Shown here piece after piece: positions 23,901 through 32,730 of a stretch of DNA of 64,000 bases (positions within the stretch are counted from its first letter, which is position 1; the number at the start of each line of letters is the position of its first letter). Made by a program: the position numbers and the translations under genes. Below the pieces are notes generated by a model, which was given only the letters and a program-made list of their open reading frames with translations, was not told where the DNA came from and ran no database searches. Source of the DNA: Hofstenia miamia (Eukaryota > Xenacoelomorpha > Acoela > Hofsteniidae); the NCBI GenBank assembly GCA_900660155.1, contig CABFPE010000405.1, forward strand, positions 94,112-158,111, read 5' to 3'.

Positions 23901-26605
23901 TTTACTTAATTTTGCTAGAATTTACGAGACCAGTTGGATATGAAATTAGCAGGTTTGTGAGGTGGATGAAAATCCCCAGGGGCATAACTTGTTAAAGAGA
24001 AATAGCCACATGAAAATTGAAAAAAATGACTTATTAAAAAATAAACACAATTTGTTTAAATTCGTCTGCAAATGAGATTTTCGCTTATTTGTAAAGTAAG
24101 ATTTGGATGGTTTTTTTTAATTTTTCAACGTTTTTTAAACTTAATCAATCTTTTTGTATATTAGCTTCTATCAGTATGACACAGATTATTGGCTTTTTCA
24201 GAGTGAGAATTGATAGAGGATTGTTTTTTCATTGTGGAATGGACATGCGAATGGATTGGGCAGGCGCGGTTTTAGGGGAGCAGGAGAATGGTTTTAGGGG
24301 AGCGGAGAATGGTTTTAGGGGCGCAGGAGAATGGTTTTAGGGGAGCAAGAGAATGGTTTTAGGGGAGCAGGAGAATGGTTTTAGGGGAGCAGGAGAATGG
24401 CTGCCCTTAATTTTCAACAACTATCCAAACATTATATGAAACTGAAAATCTTATATTTAATTATTTAGAAAATTTTTGTTAGTTTTTATTAGGTAAAAAC
24501 GATATTTTTAAAAAAAATCTCCTCTATCTTTAAAAAAGCGCGTCAAAATGTGCAAACTCTCATGTATATACCTCAAATCATTACACGTTCTTCGAGGTAG
24601 AGTTTGCATAATTTGCACTTGAAAATACACCACGGTTTTGTAATAACTACTCAAAATTGCATGGGTATACATCTGGGATTGGGGTAATTATATTTCAATA
24701 ACAGTTGCTCATACTAATATCAACACCCAAAAAATAAAACTCACCCCATTGCCACCCATGCTGATCAGGTCCCACTTCTTCTGACGATCGAAAGTTTCCA
24801 ACATGTGGCGTTCTCGGGCACCGGATATATTCAATTTTTTCTAAAATGTCAAGTGTTCTACAAGCCCTTGAGAAAATTAGGATCTACAATTCTGAACCAA
24901 AATGCTTTATGTTAAGATGTCGACATTAAAATACACAAGGTCTTCTGAATCAAGAGATTTCCAATCGAATTCACTCTTGATATGAGAAATATAAGTCAAA
25001 GCATTTGTAAACCCAAATCTGCAAAACAGTTGAAAAAACTAATAATCATAAATAAATGGTGTAACCGGTCGTTTTGTAACTATAAAATATAACAAAAATA
25101 TTGAATAAAATTGTAAATCTGAAAGAAGTACTACAGATAATTTTTAAAAAAATTTACAGTAGTTTTATGTAAAGAATGGTTTTTAAAGCATGATTCTGAC
25201 TTTGGGATGACATTCTTTGCCTTTAACTTTACTGTATATCTTGTTCAGCCCGAATTGTGCTCGAAACACGATCAGGTATGGAGGGAAAAGAATAATTGTA
25301 ATATTATTGCTTAGCATGTTTAGAATAAAAAAATCAATAGTAAAGTTCTTGAAAAACGTAACAAAAAATAATCTTGCTTTATCATAGTTGGATATATAGT
25401 AAGTGTGGAGATTGTTGAAGAACAATGGACTATTGTTGTTCATTGTAGGTTTATCTGGTTGTTAATTTATTGACGATAAAACACATTTGTTCTCTGAATC
25501 AATGTATCAATTTATAGTTGACAGATTTGAATAGTTTGGATACTTTAATCAGAACACCTACTCACTCATCAACTATTACAGTTATGAAAACTACCAAGTG
25601 ATACCACATTAGCCAAGGATAGTTAATTTTTAATGAATCACAGCCGATGAGTCAAAGAACTTTACTTGCAGAAAATACAAGAATCTCAAATCAAAATTAC
25701 AAAATCAACTCAATATATATATGTAAAAACAAATAGAAAGTAACCAACTATGCTGAAACCTAAAACTATAGTCTCTAAAATAATGATGTATATAAATGGC
25801 ATTGGTAAAAGGCTTACTGTCGTTTTTATATTGGCTCAAGTACCACTTCAGATGTAACTTAAAAAAACACAAAAATATAAAACTATTAATTATCCGGGTC
25901 AAGCATAAGCAGTAGACTACAAGTAGTCGAATACCAAACTAAAACAATGAGAAATGAAGCAAAATGAATCAGTATGCATCAACTGGGCAAATTATTGATA
26001 AAATGTAGCTGTAGTAACTTTTAATTTCACTAGATGACCTTGAAATAATAAACTCCTTAGAGTTCATTTCGCCAATGATTCCATCTGATGGCGTTTAATA
26101 AACAAAATATTTAGGCTGTTCTGCTCAAATACATCTTTGCAAACAAGGTTTAGAGTATAGGGTGTAGGGCCTCTGAATTAAAACAAAATCTAAGGAAAGC
26201 ATTATTGTATTGGCCATAGGAAGAGACAAAATGGCTGAAGACTGTAATAAAGTCGCAAATAAGCGTTACAATGATAACATGAGGCCATTGTATTGTTTCC
26301 GTGATAAAAATTTAGATCGCTTTGCATGATAAATAAACTTCAATACATGTAGAATATTAGAGTAAATAATTGTTTAAGGTTTCAGTGCTATGACAGATTT
26401 GCTGTCTCAAATGAAGTTTCGCAAAAACAGGTATACCATCGCCTCTTTAAATCTCTGATTCAGTTGTTCTTCGGGGTAGTCGGGAGGGAGAATATTAGCC
26501 GAATAGACGCTGACGTTATCCATGAGAACTGTACAGCTGTTTATCATCCCACGATGGCCTTCATTCTCACAGGAGTCGTTTAGCTCGGAGTCTAGCGTTC
26601 GACTC
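161..26605 (-). CDS. FMNL: FMNL/FRL-class formin, 14 exons, partial at both ends
   Basis: Formins of this class nucleate and elongate unbranched actin filaments at the plasma membrane under Rho-family GTPase control. Exons in transcription order are 26605-26437, 24840-24745, 21848-21741, 21132-21041, 19687-19607, 16923-16710, 12561-12391, 11650-11576, 11391-11281, 5959-5816, 3570-3384, 2094-1744, 815-649 and 308-161, giving about 704 codons. Every junction keeps phase. Order of domains: GTPase-binding/FH3 armadillo region (first nine exons), a charged coiled-coil linker (two exons), FH1 with three long proline runs, then the start of FH2 (RKRLPFLNWSAMNPSK, like the FMNL pattern RMPxxNWVALKP). 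The motif NRFETLVHFLYNENDNIDF and the FH2 segment ending LLDDKIKILESVRLQNV favour FMNL over DIAPH or DAAM. The rest of FH2 and the DAD lie off the left edge. The first exon here starts in phase 2, so an upstream exon with the initiator ATG, myristoylated in many FMNLs, was not found. Introns run from 184 to 5321 nt and are full of repeats. Confidence 0.93.
649..815 (-). CDS. FMNL: FMNL exon M (end of FH1, FH2 lasso)
   Basis: Begins GGGPPAPPLPVMDVAQTLRR and continues RKRLPFLNWSAMNPSKAKHT, the FH2 lasso with its conserved Trp that docks into the partner subunit. Acceptor ccttag, donor gtaaat, ends in phase 0. Confidence 0.94.
1744..2094 (-). CDS. FMNL: FMNL exon L (FH1 proline-rich domain)
   Basis: This 351-nt exon encodes the profilin-binding FH1 domain. 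A linker is followed by LPPPLSP, LPPPPD and three blocks of 7-9 prolines separated by SVGA, SFGGA and TMGA, ending APPPLPPG. Profilin-actin binds such tracts to feed the FH2 ring. Acceptor gtttag, donor gtatgt, phase 1 in and out. The opposite strand gives a long but meaningless open frame rich in V, A and E. Confidence 0.95.
2488..2516. repeat. (TA)n microsatellite
   Basis: A run of about 14 TA units that marks the left border of a region carrying repeated CGCTCTGTCT motifs. Confidence 0.95.
2530..3320. repeat. Short-motif element A: CGCTCTGTCT repeats plus hairpin
   Basis: The decamer CGCTCTGTCT occurs at 2536, 2568, 2598, 2616 and 2648, and again at about 3310. A near-perfect hairpin at 3153-3193 has arms beginning CCTTAGAAATGG and contains the same GCGCTCTGT core. 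The whole lies between (TA)n runs at 2488-2516 and about 3208-3257. There is no coding capacity. It looks like a non-autonomous transposon with clustered protein-binding-like motifs. A relative (element B) lies at 11.7-12.1 kb. Confidence 0.5.
3208..3257. repeat. (TA)n microsatellite
   Basis: Imperfect TA run interrupted once by gtatacat. It follows the element A hairpin. Confidence 0.95.
3384..3570 (-). CDS. FMNL: FMNL exon K (coiled coil)
   Basis: An almost uninterrupted heptad-like stretch rich in Q, E, K and L (LIEQQQEVKRLQTAIQELQS) between FH3 and FH1, where FMNLs carry a coiled coil. Acceptor ttttag. The donor is inferred at a weak gttcgg because only that choice gives phase 1, which the next exon (beginning AA to complete a Glu codon) needs. 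Confidence 0.85.
4645..4711. repeat. 33-bp direct tandem duplication
   Basis: Two identical copies of a 33-bp unit starting aactctgagtgtgtacag lie head to tail in an FMNL intron. Confidence 0.85.
5030..5555 (+). mobile_element. Tc1-like transposon relic (3' half)
   Basis: The open frame at 5049-5390 keeps the C-terminus of a Tc1/mariner transposase: SSHKIRAPCRNSKL recalls the 'QDNAxxHxA' block, SSDLKFIENCWKIMKTHL is a variant of the 'SPDLNPIENLWxxLK' block, and the end reads IPADYCASLVKSLR. Asn-Pro of the last block is lost and the first DDE Asp is missing, so it is inactive. The sequence ends gcggcacagtatata, like a Tc1 terminal repeat next to TA. The 5' half was not found. Confidence 0.65.
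5816..5959 (-). CDS. FMNL: FMNL exon J (start of coiled-coil linker)
   Basis: This 48-codon phase-0 exon encodes a charged helical segment (SEDLRSEIDAYKSNFVDLYR) that aligns with the family's '[21 protein letters not shown]' region. The donor is gtaagc. The acceptor (ttttag) sits directly against a 31-bp minisatellite in the preceding intron. The preceding intron, 5.3 kb, is the longest of the gene. Confidence 0.87.
5962..6174. repeat. 31-bp minisatellite at an FMNL splice acceptor
   Basis: About seven head-to-tail units of roughly 31 bp with the core attttaactaacagagacc. The array begins within three bases of the 5959 exon edge, so on the FMNL sense strand the repeat runs right up to the functional AG. 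Each unit on that strand contains a tgttag. Confidence 0.9.
6176..7496. other. FMNL intron, no gene; G-run with one N
   Basis: No coding signal on either strand. A single N at 6554 starts a run of twelve G. Positions 7060-7120 hold a GC-rich patch (ggggcacccgggggccag) like the terminus of a hAT-type element, with a loose inverted counterpart (gtgccccctg) near 7285; boundaries are unclear. Confidence 0.5.
7497..8952. repeat. 104-bp satellite array, 14 copies
   Basis: Exactly fourteen 104-bp units in tandem, each beginning tgtaagtcttgccaaag and ending cacgtattttagaagaa. Copies are almost identical; the first reads cttttg where the others read cttttc. 104 is not a multiple of three, so the array is not a coding repeat. 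The near-identity implies recent amplification or homogenisation. It lies inside FMNL intron 9. Confidence 0.97.
9154..9330 (-). pseudogene. LINE reverse transcriptase fragment
   Basis: The minus strand reads EEQHGFRASRSTQSVIQ and later FLGFSKAFHCVN, the 'QHGFRxxxSTxxA' and 'LDFSKAFDxVNH' motifs of a non-LTR reverse transcriptase. Only this part of the fingers region survives. It directly follows the 104-bp array. Confidence 0.7.
9383..10480 (+). pseudogene. Possible hAT-like transposase relic
   Basis: Broken frames on the plus strand include LPYLVHIINFVVYKIV, resembling the hAT 'CxAHxLNLVV' block, and a later IELLKMFAASNCGAER, resembling the C-terminal dimerisation block 'LxxLALxxLxIPASSAxxER'. 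Stops interrupt it throughout. The reading is weak and another TE class is possible. Confidence 0.3.
11281..11391 (-). CDS. FMNL: FMNL exon I (end of FH3)
   Basis: This 37-codon phase-0 exon has acceptor ctttag and donor gtacgt. LRFINLLVYSVDNIYLQV followed by ALQHEFEVLEINPFLE corresponds to the family's MQFINIVVHSVEDMNFRV and the 'LQYEFTKLGLDEYL' dimerisation helix. Confidence 0.93.
11576..11650 (-). CDS. FMNL: FMNL exon H (FH3 armadillo)
   Basis: A 25-codon phase-0 exon too short to show as a long open frame. It is bounded by ttttag and gtatgt. NRFETLVHFLYNENDNIDF matches the FMNL signature QRFEKLMEHFRNEDNNIDF. Confidence 0.93.
11695..11961. mobile_element. Small inverted-repeat element B, (TA)n-flanked
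   Basis: ACCGCTAAGTAC at 11695-11706 is repeated in inverted orientation at 11950-11961, and again directly at about 11727. Variants (accgctcagtac, accgttcagtac) lie inside at the right end. It is flanked by TA-rich DNA on both sides. No coding capacity. Probably a MITE about 270 bp long with multiple subterminal motif copies. Confidence 0.6.
11962..12001. repeat. (TA)n microsatellite
   Basis: Uninterrupted TA run directly at the right end of element B. Confidence 0.95.
12054..12096. repeat. Hairpin related to the element A hairpin
   Basis: An imperfect inverted repeat: gaaatgccgctgtgtt, loop CA, and a complementary arm ending gccaattcttaagg. Its left arm is clearly similar to that of the 3153-3193 hairpin, and both are followed within about 15 bp by a long TA run. 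Confidence 0.6.
12107..12355. other. (TA)n run with assembly gap
   Basis: TA dinucleotides run into 219 N (12137-12355). The gap lies in the FMNL intron between exons G and H. Both flanking exons are complete. Confidence 0.95.
12391..12561 (-). CDS. FMNL: FMNL exon G (FH3 armadillo)
   Basis: This 57-codon phase-0 exon encodes VMLHPEAIDSLTLCFLNRS and KKLVLELLQTMCMLESGH, matching the family's VMSHPHAVNEIALSLNNKN and KALVLELLAAVCLVRGGH. Acceptor ttttag, donor gtaaga. An assembly gap lies just downstream in the intron (12137-12355). Confidence 0.95.
12890..14235 (+). pseudogene. Non-LTR retrotransposon relic with zinc-finger-like region
   Basis: Broken plus-strand frames. The first part is Lys/Ser-rich and leads to CCVCMQVVSITTCGMIRLHK, like a degenerate C2H2 finger. 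Next come NPISCRNLWAKAVRL and NVDSWIQIFIIAPRILRSPT, then a basic KRLQRWLNGDVSRLWHEA. This order (finger, conserved spacer, 'RLxRWxxGDxxxLWxEA') is what I know from invertebrate LINE ORF2-like proteins just before their reverse transcriptase. Later KIALLKxFRSFPKDSAAGVS fits the start of the RT. At least three frameshifts; RT catalytic motifs are not visible. Confidence 0.55.
14556..14640. mobile_element. piggyBac-like terminus
   Basis: TTAA at 14556-14559 is followed by ccccTTTCCTACCAAGG and two palindromic copies of ggacgtatata...acgtcc (14574-14593 and 14615-14634). TTAA followed by CCCTTTxCC and a TATA-centred ACGT palindrome is how many piggyBac-like elements begin. No opposite end was found, so only one terminus survives. 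Confidence 0.5.
14898..14938. repeat. (TA)n microsatellite
   Basis: About 19 TA units, followed by a short (gt)n stretch. Confidence 0.95.
14940..16700. other. FMNL intron, no recognisable gene
   Basis: AT-rich DNA without convincing open frames on either strand. Positions 15095-15150 contain alternating ttcgaatattcg/ccgaatatccg motifs, a palindrome-rich patch like hAT-element ends. Confidence 0.4.
16710..16923 (-). CDS. FMNL: FMNL exon F (FH3, with basic linker)
   Basis: The first half is a proline- and arginine-containing linker (SIARRVSLPTLNEVKSKRNP) where vertebrate FMNLs carry a similar basic 'RYNTLPSRR' region. The second half, HIIVACLRAIMNSG, is the conserved armadillo helix (family: VHVCIMCLRAIMNYQ). 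Acceptor atttag, donor gtacgt, ends in phase 0. Confidence 0.93.
17901..18181. mobile_element. 281-bp MITE with 19-bp perfect terminal inverted repeats
   Basis: TATACTAATACCTCCCTCT at 17901-17919 is the exact inverse of 18163-18181. The internal motif tacatagaggg occurs three times, twice near the left end and once within the right terminus. No coding capacity. Flanks are TA-rich, so a TA-type target duplication is possible. The family is not one I can name. Confidence 0.75.
19607..19687 (-). CDS. FMNL: FMNL exon E (FH3)
   Basis: WVHNFLDMQGVNLLVKYI lines up with the family's [20 protein letters not shown] helix pair. Acceptor is ttttag and donor gttagt. It enters and leaves in phase 2. Confidence 0.92.
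21041..21132 (-). CDS. FMNL: FMNL exon D (GBD/FH3)
   Basis: The exon has acceptor ttttag and donor gtaagt, and ends in phase 2 with GA, completed by C from the next exon to give Asp. LLQSLEVSLRTCNLDWV across the junction matches the strongly conserved family stretch LRELEISLRTNHIGWV. Confidence 0.92.
21334..21622. repeat. 140-bp tandem duplication
   Basis: Two copies of a 140-bp unit with about 90% or higher identity, the second starting at about 21474. Each contains ccatagcaac, gagatgagaacttacaac and attgaaaaacattagaaatc. The duplication lies in the FMNL intron between exons C and D. Confidence 0.93.
21741..21848 (-). CDS. FMNL: FMNL exon C (GBD)
   Basis: This 36-codon phase-0 exon has acceptor tttcag and a non-consensus donor, gtttgc. 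SPAHFVAELNKLIF corresponds to the family's NPPHxYIxKLKxYL helix. The first dozen residues (DSTPVADENTQS) are a lineage-specific linker. Just downstream in the intron lies a 140-bp tandem duplication. Confidence 0.82.
22150..23826 (-). mobile_element. Tc1-like transposon, nearly full length, inactivated
   Basis: Inverted ends CAGTAGGCGACATATT (22150) and its near-inverse at 23826, about 28-31 bp with a 3-bp indel, each next to TA as expected for Tc1/mariner. The minus strand carries transposase relics. HTH and linker end in TTEPSRVGRCGRKRTTSVDN. The catalytic domain shows CFSDESYFECQ (first DDE acid present), FMHHSAPCHNAKI, where the family has Q-D-N (second Asp lost), and SPDLNPIENIWGMLKERI (third Asp present). 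Coding spans roughly 23450-22474 in several frames, so it is dead. Confidence 0.88.
22474..23450 (-). pseudogene. Tc1-like transposase pseudogene
   Basis: Within the 22150-23826 element. Reading frames break at least twice, near 23080 and 22720. The best segments are MVRMIRKDKLLSTKQVRGQL (second helix-turn-helix), MGWDMVSSRGPGLLHGVEGM (catalytic core) and the C-terminus ending KVIEAKGGHTSY. The central catalytic Asp is replaced by His. It lies in the same orientation as FMNL, in the intron between exons B and C. Confidence 0.85.
24268..24400. repeat. 22-bp G-rich minisatellite
   Basis: Six units of about 22 bp reading ggttttaggggagcaggagaat with small changes. Strong purine bias on the plus strand. 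Confidence 0.92.
24745..24840 (-). CDS. FMNL: FMNL exon B (GTPase-binding domain)
   Basis: This 32-codon phase-0 exon lies between attttag and gtgagt. It encodes ARERHMLETFDRQKKWDLI, which lines up with the family segment around KARLLRQYDNEKKWELI. With exon A it makes a continuous GBD start (FKEAM joined to KKLNISG). Confidence 0.9.
24850..26400. other. FMNL intron, no other feature seen
   Basis: AT-rich DNA with only short open frames, no repeat structure and no recognisable element. Confidence 0.5.
26437..26605 (-). CDS. FMNL: FMNL exon A (N-terminal region)
   Basis: The exon is bounded by tttag and gtatac. It opens with the last base of a split codon, so coding begins further upstream. 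The C-terminal part PEEQLNQRFKEAM corresponds to the 'ELEERFAIVLNAMNL' stretch just before the armadillo repeats of vertebrate FMNLs. The first 30 or so residues are acidic and polar and match nothing I know. An in-frame internal ATG (codon 22 or so) could act as a start, but the family normally has an MGN-type N-terminus from a separate exon. Confidence 0.8.
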
Positions 26606-27879
26606 CTAAACAAGCTTTAATCGAAGCAGAGAGATAGATAAACGCATAAATAAACACGCATGTCAAACAGTCACTGTATAAACCTAGGATGTAGAACGTC
26701 AGTCGACGCAAATGCAAATTAAGATACTACATGTTAGTTTTCTTTAACTTCACTAAATAAATATACATTTATAAAGAACGGAAATATGAATTTAAAGCCA
26801 ATCAATAACCATAAAAAAATCAGGAACAATGTTTCGGGCATTTACATTTGATGATAAACTTTTTAACCCTTAGATCTCTCATTCACATAAAATCTTTTTC
26901 AGATGTAATGATCATACTTTTTGAAAGTTCAAAATATTTTAGTCAGTGAGCAATAGTATTCTATTCATAAATATTGGGAAATTGCTTTTGATGGTGAAAT
27001 AATTGCAATGTTTTATGTTCAGCTCGTCTCGTCTCTCAACACAGAACCTTTCAATGAGGCTGGTTTCAGCTCGAAAACTTTTCAAAAATCTTACTCTCGC
27101 AGAATTTTATTACATAGTTCTTCCAGCCGCTTAACATGCATTTAAAAAAAAGACTATAAGCAACACTAAAACGTATATTGAATGAAGAAGGTAGAAACAA
27201 TAAATTAGCTATCATTAAATCAGGCTCGTTTTGCTTTTCATAGCCAATGTAATCTCAAGACATAATTAGTTTGGAAATTTTCGGGATGGAGCTGAAGAGA
27301 TGCGTATTGAAAAAGAGGCCGACTACAGCTGATGAACTATGGAAGTTCACTAAAAACGAATACATTGATCTGCGTATTCATCATAGAAACATTCCCCCTG
27401 GTATTGAATTGTTACTATACTGACTATCATTCAAATGATACTTGACAAGATTTCTATTCTTACTTTGATGACATCAGCACTAATTGATTAATGATATATC
27501 TATACACTATTGTTACGAATTATGACCAATAGCCATAGTAACTACTATATTTAATGGTGAGTTTACATTTATGTGTCTAGACAAAGCTCGAGGTTCGAAA
27601 TCCGACTCGACTCGACCAGAAATTTTAGAAGACTGACTCGAAGCAAAAATAAACATAGCCTATATATTTACTCTTAATGAAATGTTTTCCTTGACTACGC
27701 ACTTTTACAAATTATGTCAATCAAGTAGCTCTAAATATTTTTACGATACTGTAAGATCTTAAAACTAAAATTGTAGGTAATGAAAACCGCAAGTCATTAA
27801 AAGAGGAGCGACAATTCTATGTTAAATTAGTTAACCTTGTTCTATCACACATGTTCTGAGGTACATATTCTGTATATAA

Positions 27880-29400
27880 AAGAGGGTGAACTTTATAATA
27901 CTGAGATTAAGCCTCCTCTCTGCTACTGATCTAATTAGCTTTCCCATGTCATTATATATCGTTCGAAGAACTACAGCCAAGTGTAAAAAACGTTCTGTTT
28001 ATTCAACTCATACTGGGCAAACTAATGAAGCACGAAATAGGCGAACTTATCAAATTGAATCAACTGATTGGACAGTATTTCAACTTGAGAATAATAATGA
28101 AATGACCAAGAGCGCTGAATGCTACTTGGATTTTTAAATAAAAAATGAATCGCTTGATGTTCTTTTGAAAAAAAAACAAGCCATTAGATGTTATGATAAA
28201 TATGATCTCACAATCCCCAACTCACACAAAAGAATTAATAGTCGTTTGAAGTTAAGTCAGCAGCATTTCTTACTTTGAGTAAGAGGTTCTTAAGAAGATG
28301 AAATCCCATTCTGCTCAAGACGCCTCTTATATAACCAACGAAACCCTATGCACATGAATTTGCTATTCCATTATCTTGGAAACATGAGTTTGTAAATGTT
28401 TACCAAAGAACAAAGATTCTGATATATCTAACCACAAATCATTTCGTCCCTTTGTAGGTGTCTAGCAATAAGTTGGACTGTTAAAAATAGTCAAGGCTCT
28501 AATCAATTTGCGTATCGTAAGGGATTAATCGTTCCAGATGGTTGGTTATGCATTATGTATGATATTACATAAGCACTTAATGACCGACATGCAGTTGTTT
28601 GTTATATATTCTTTGATTATTTAGCAGCCTTTAAATATGTGCTTCGAAACAAACTTCTTAATGCAGTATTTTTGCACTAAAAAAATACTCACTTTTGACT
28701 TGCACAATGGATCAGTTCTTATATGGTAGGTTTTGATCAAGCTCCTAAAAGCAGAGACGATAACAGTGGAAATACTTCAAGGTGACCCAACATCAGTCCC
28801 AATATTTTCTGCCTACACGGATGACCTCAGCTCAATACTTTTTGATAACGAGGTACATCTAGCAAAGTACTTGGATGATACGAGAACTGTTTTCAGACGA
28901 TTGACGCTGTTTTTAAGTGCTTCAAAGAAATTTAATCTCTCAATGCTGAAATAATTTTTCTCAGAAAACGCCTAATTGATCCTACTCTTGGTAAAATTAT
29001 CTGCCTCACATCAGTATTGATAACAAAGACATTCTTATTCAAGAAAATGTCAAATCAGTTGGTCTTAATAATTGATAATGATCTCTCCTGGAAGAATACT
29101 ATCCTTAGAAGAGTCAATTTGATCATTGGTCGAAGCTCTTCAATAACATCTGTTCTTTATAAACATTGATATTGTACCATTTTCTGCACCTATGTTCTCC
29201 CCACTATCTTCTTACTAATACAATTGAAGGCAGCATAATCTTAAAACTAATTAAGAAATTGCATCCTCCTTTTTCCTGGTTTTCGAAATTTGAATGGATT
29301 GAAATTATACAGAACAATTTCCAAAAGCAATTTATGGATTTTGTAAAAAAGTCGAATCTACTCGCAGACATCTTTTACATCATGATTGATATCATATCGA
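27880..29400 (+). pseudogene. Degraded LINE (reverse transcriptase)
   Basis: Plus-strand frames with many stops. SADLSFPMS-like text leads to YQIESTDWTVFQ (spacer before RT), then FFDYLAAFKYVLRNKLL (family 'DFSKAFDxVxxxxLL'), then VEILQGDPTSVPIFSAYTDD (family 'GVxQGDPLSPxLFxxYxDD') and VHLAKYLDDTRTVFRRL, where catalytic 'YADD' has become YLDD. Right of about 29400 nothing further is readable. Confidence 0.75.
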
Positions 29401-29419
29401 AGAGCTACTATAAGTGGTA

Positions 29420-32400
29420 GCAGCTATCGTACGTCCATTTTCCGTTCTAATGATTACTCCTCTTCACTTATCATCTGCTATCAGGTTCATTGTCAAAGTA
29501 AAACTCCACCATTCCAACGAAACGAAGCTCAATTTTGTTTTGTTTTTCTGTGTTAATCCTATTTACAGTATTTATAAGGAAATCAAGCCAAAATACATAT
29601 GCAAATACATATGCAGGACTGATTACAAAAAATGGCAAGCGATTTACCTCAAACGTAATTACAAGGCATTTTATCTATCTTTTCAAGAACAGCGAGTGTC
29701 AACTTAATTGTTTAGACAGGACCATGCAAGAAAGCACAGTGAAAGCATATGTTACTTAACCCATGAAATACTTGCTGTTCAGTTAAAAATTTTTTTTGAT
29801 AAACATAAAATCCATTAAAAATATTCTAAAGTTATTTTTCCAAACACGATGAAAAAGTGAGATGCTACATGTCTGTTACCATAACACTTGTCGCATACGA
29901 GTTCAATGTAAGACATAAACAAGCAAAGTTTATTATATGTTTTAAACCATCGATTCATACGCATGATATCAAAAAAAGATTAAACGGTCATCTATAATTA
30001 TAGTTAGAACGTATATAAAATAGTGCGAGGCATTCGAAGAGATTAAAATTCTATAAATACAATAAATGAAAAAAATAGAATGCAAATGACTTTTTGCAAC
30101 CATATAAAAATAAATACCTATAAATTAAATGGGGATGAAAAAATGGAAACATTTGGCTAGAAGCAACTGTGGGATTCTCAAGCAAACAAAACTCCAAGAG
30201 TGCAATTTTGATGATTAATTGATTAGCTATTGCTAAAATTAGCAATTGCTGTTATACGTAAAAGAAAATATAGAGGCGTTTAATAATTAAGCGACCTGTA
30301 ATAAAGAATAGATACAAGAATGGGAATTTTATATGCCCCAAACAGACCAATAATTGTCTGATTTATAATTCAAAATGTACTGCGAGCAAACTTTGATTTC
30401 TATTCAATAAATTTGTAAACATCCTTTCCAATGATTTGATGTTGAGAAAATGAACGATAGATAAAGTGCATGAAAGAATGAATTCACTACACACCACAAC
30501 GAGATCAATCAAGAAAAAATGGCATTTACAAATCCTAAAGCATCACGAATATTGCAAACATTCAATTCTTGAGATTCACGAATTCTCCTCGAATTAGAAT
30601 GAAATGGAGAATTTGAAAGTTTTAAGTTAACGTTTATAAAAATATATTAAGTGGAATTTTTAAAGAAATTATGTTGAGAATTTTGATAAAATTGTAATGT
30701 GAATAAATATTGAAGAAAAACAAAGCATTATACGAGTGAACAGTTCAGTTAAGCGCTCATAAACCAAACATTGAATAAATACAAGAGAGATAACGGGTAT
30801 TTATTCAAGAGCAATTTTTATAAATCCAAAGCTAACCAACCTGAATAGTAAGTAAAGACAGAATCTAAAATACATTCTTACACAATTACCAATGCTTCCC
30901 ATTTCGATTTTAAGAAGTCTGCGATTAATTATTGTTAGATAATCAGCCAGGATTTATCATTATAAAGATCTTGTTTAGAAGTGGCACATAATCACTGATG
31001 CATAAAGTCGAGGGATTTCGACGAATACTGTACATCGTTTTCGGAATCCAATTTACATCTTCCTCCATACAAAATAAAATTGAATTTTATATTGTGTTTT
31101 AACTGAGCAAAGCAAAACAAAATTCCATTACAGAATTTCGCCAGCATCCAATAGTGTTTCAACCTTTTAGTTGCACTTAGTGGATATTTGGGTAGAATTA
31201 TTGTAGCTTTTAAAACACAACTTTCAGTGAGCAATTTTCATAAACCCGCCAACTTTAACCAACATGGGGTACGCGGGCGGGCATACCATCGTTTACAACG
31301 TAATCTCTACTTATTGCCAAATGGAATGACATAAATATTATGAGAAACCCAATAAATTATAAAGGCAACTCAGGTCAGCTGCCTACAGCAACAGCATTTA
31401 TAATATTGAATAACTTGAGAAAACTGGAAATAATTATATTATCATTTTCCAAAAATGAGGAATGATTTTCTACATAACTAAATCAAAAACCGAGAAAAAT
31501 ATTTTATTAGGCGACTCTGATAAAGACCCCAAGGGAACCAAGCCCTTAGTTGTAAATTATTTTGTTAATATTGAATTTTGATAGCAGAATAGATGTAATA
31601 GTCGATGTAGTTTACAATCGTAATCTCAATTGACATCGCAAAGTCGGTGCTCAAACAACAGAAGCACGACAAGTTATGCATGTAAGTAAACCACTTGGAT
31701 TGAATTGCACCGTGAGAAAATTGTAGGCCTTCAGAAATTAAAATAATGAACTTTGAAACGCAGAATTAAAATTCATTCATAAAGATCTCATCTATTCAAT
31801 AGCACATGATATTAAGAGCTGTAAACTATTTCAATGTTCATTGTAAAAACAATTTGAAGTAGCTTTCAATGGGTAAACGATCAAAGGTCTGTGAGAGCTG
31901 GTGTAAAATTCTAGATTTAACGTCATACATGAAATGTTAAAGTTCATTTTAAAAAGCGTTGCTAGCAAAAGTAATTGAACATCCTTGAAAAAAAAATAAC
32001 AGAGACACAAAGCATTTCAAGACTGAGTTTCAATGATAAATGGTTTGTCTGATATCACATGCGTCAACAAATCAATATTCCAGTTTGAAAAAACTATTGA
32101 AAAAGTGAATCTGGACAAGAAGTAATTCTCAAATTACTTCAAGGTAAATTGTTTGATAAATATATATTATGTCTCTCCAAATTAATAAAGTTGTGATCAA
32201 CGTCAATTATTGAATTGATTCCATCGATTTATGCGTATATATAACATTAGTAGTTTAGGAACAATCGTGTGTAATGTTATCCCCTCCTATGAAGGGACAA
32301 GAAAGCTCGATATATAGGCAAAAAAGGGGCATAAAATCTTGACCTGCACACCACCAGCCATACATTATAAATAATATTTTGCTCAAGTTTGATCTAAAGA

Positions 32401-32727
32401 TGTCTTAGTTTATTAAATCAAACTGGATTTGGTCACCGTGACGCGGCATGAAATTTTCAGGCCCTATGTGTTCGAACTTCTAATTTGGTAAAAATTAAAA
32501 GAACTGCATATAGTCCCAATCTCATCGAAACATTTAATCCCAGAAGTTATCATGGGTCTTCATTGTCTCTAATACACCAATATCAGAAATGAATGAACAA
32601 ACAAAATGCATTTTGAAGCTTTTAAACTTTCACATATTACAAGCAAGCAAGCCGTGAACTTAATCGGTTCTTTACACAACATATACAAGAACATCAATTT
32701 TTTCTCAAATCCTGAGTGATACACTAA
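29420..32727. other. Intergenic or 5' FMNL intron, no gene seen
   Basis: AT-rich, no open frame with coding character on either strand. A GC-rich patch at 31262-31288 (gggtacgcgggcgggcatac) is an isolated oddity with a loose counterpart (cccgcccgcccgc) at about 49008. Confidence 0.5.
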
Positions 32728-32730
32728 TTA

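Noticed and set aside
30882-30902. Minus-strand ATG reading MGSIGNC followed by gtaaga, a possible FMNL first exon
   Set aside because: It ends in phase 0 or 1, while the next known exon needs phase 2, and the residue after MGSIG is not the usual Ser/Thr for myristoylation. Too weak to call.
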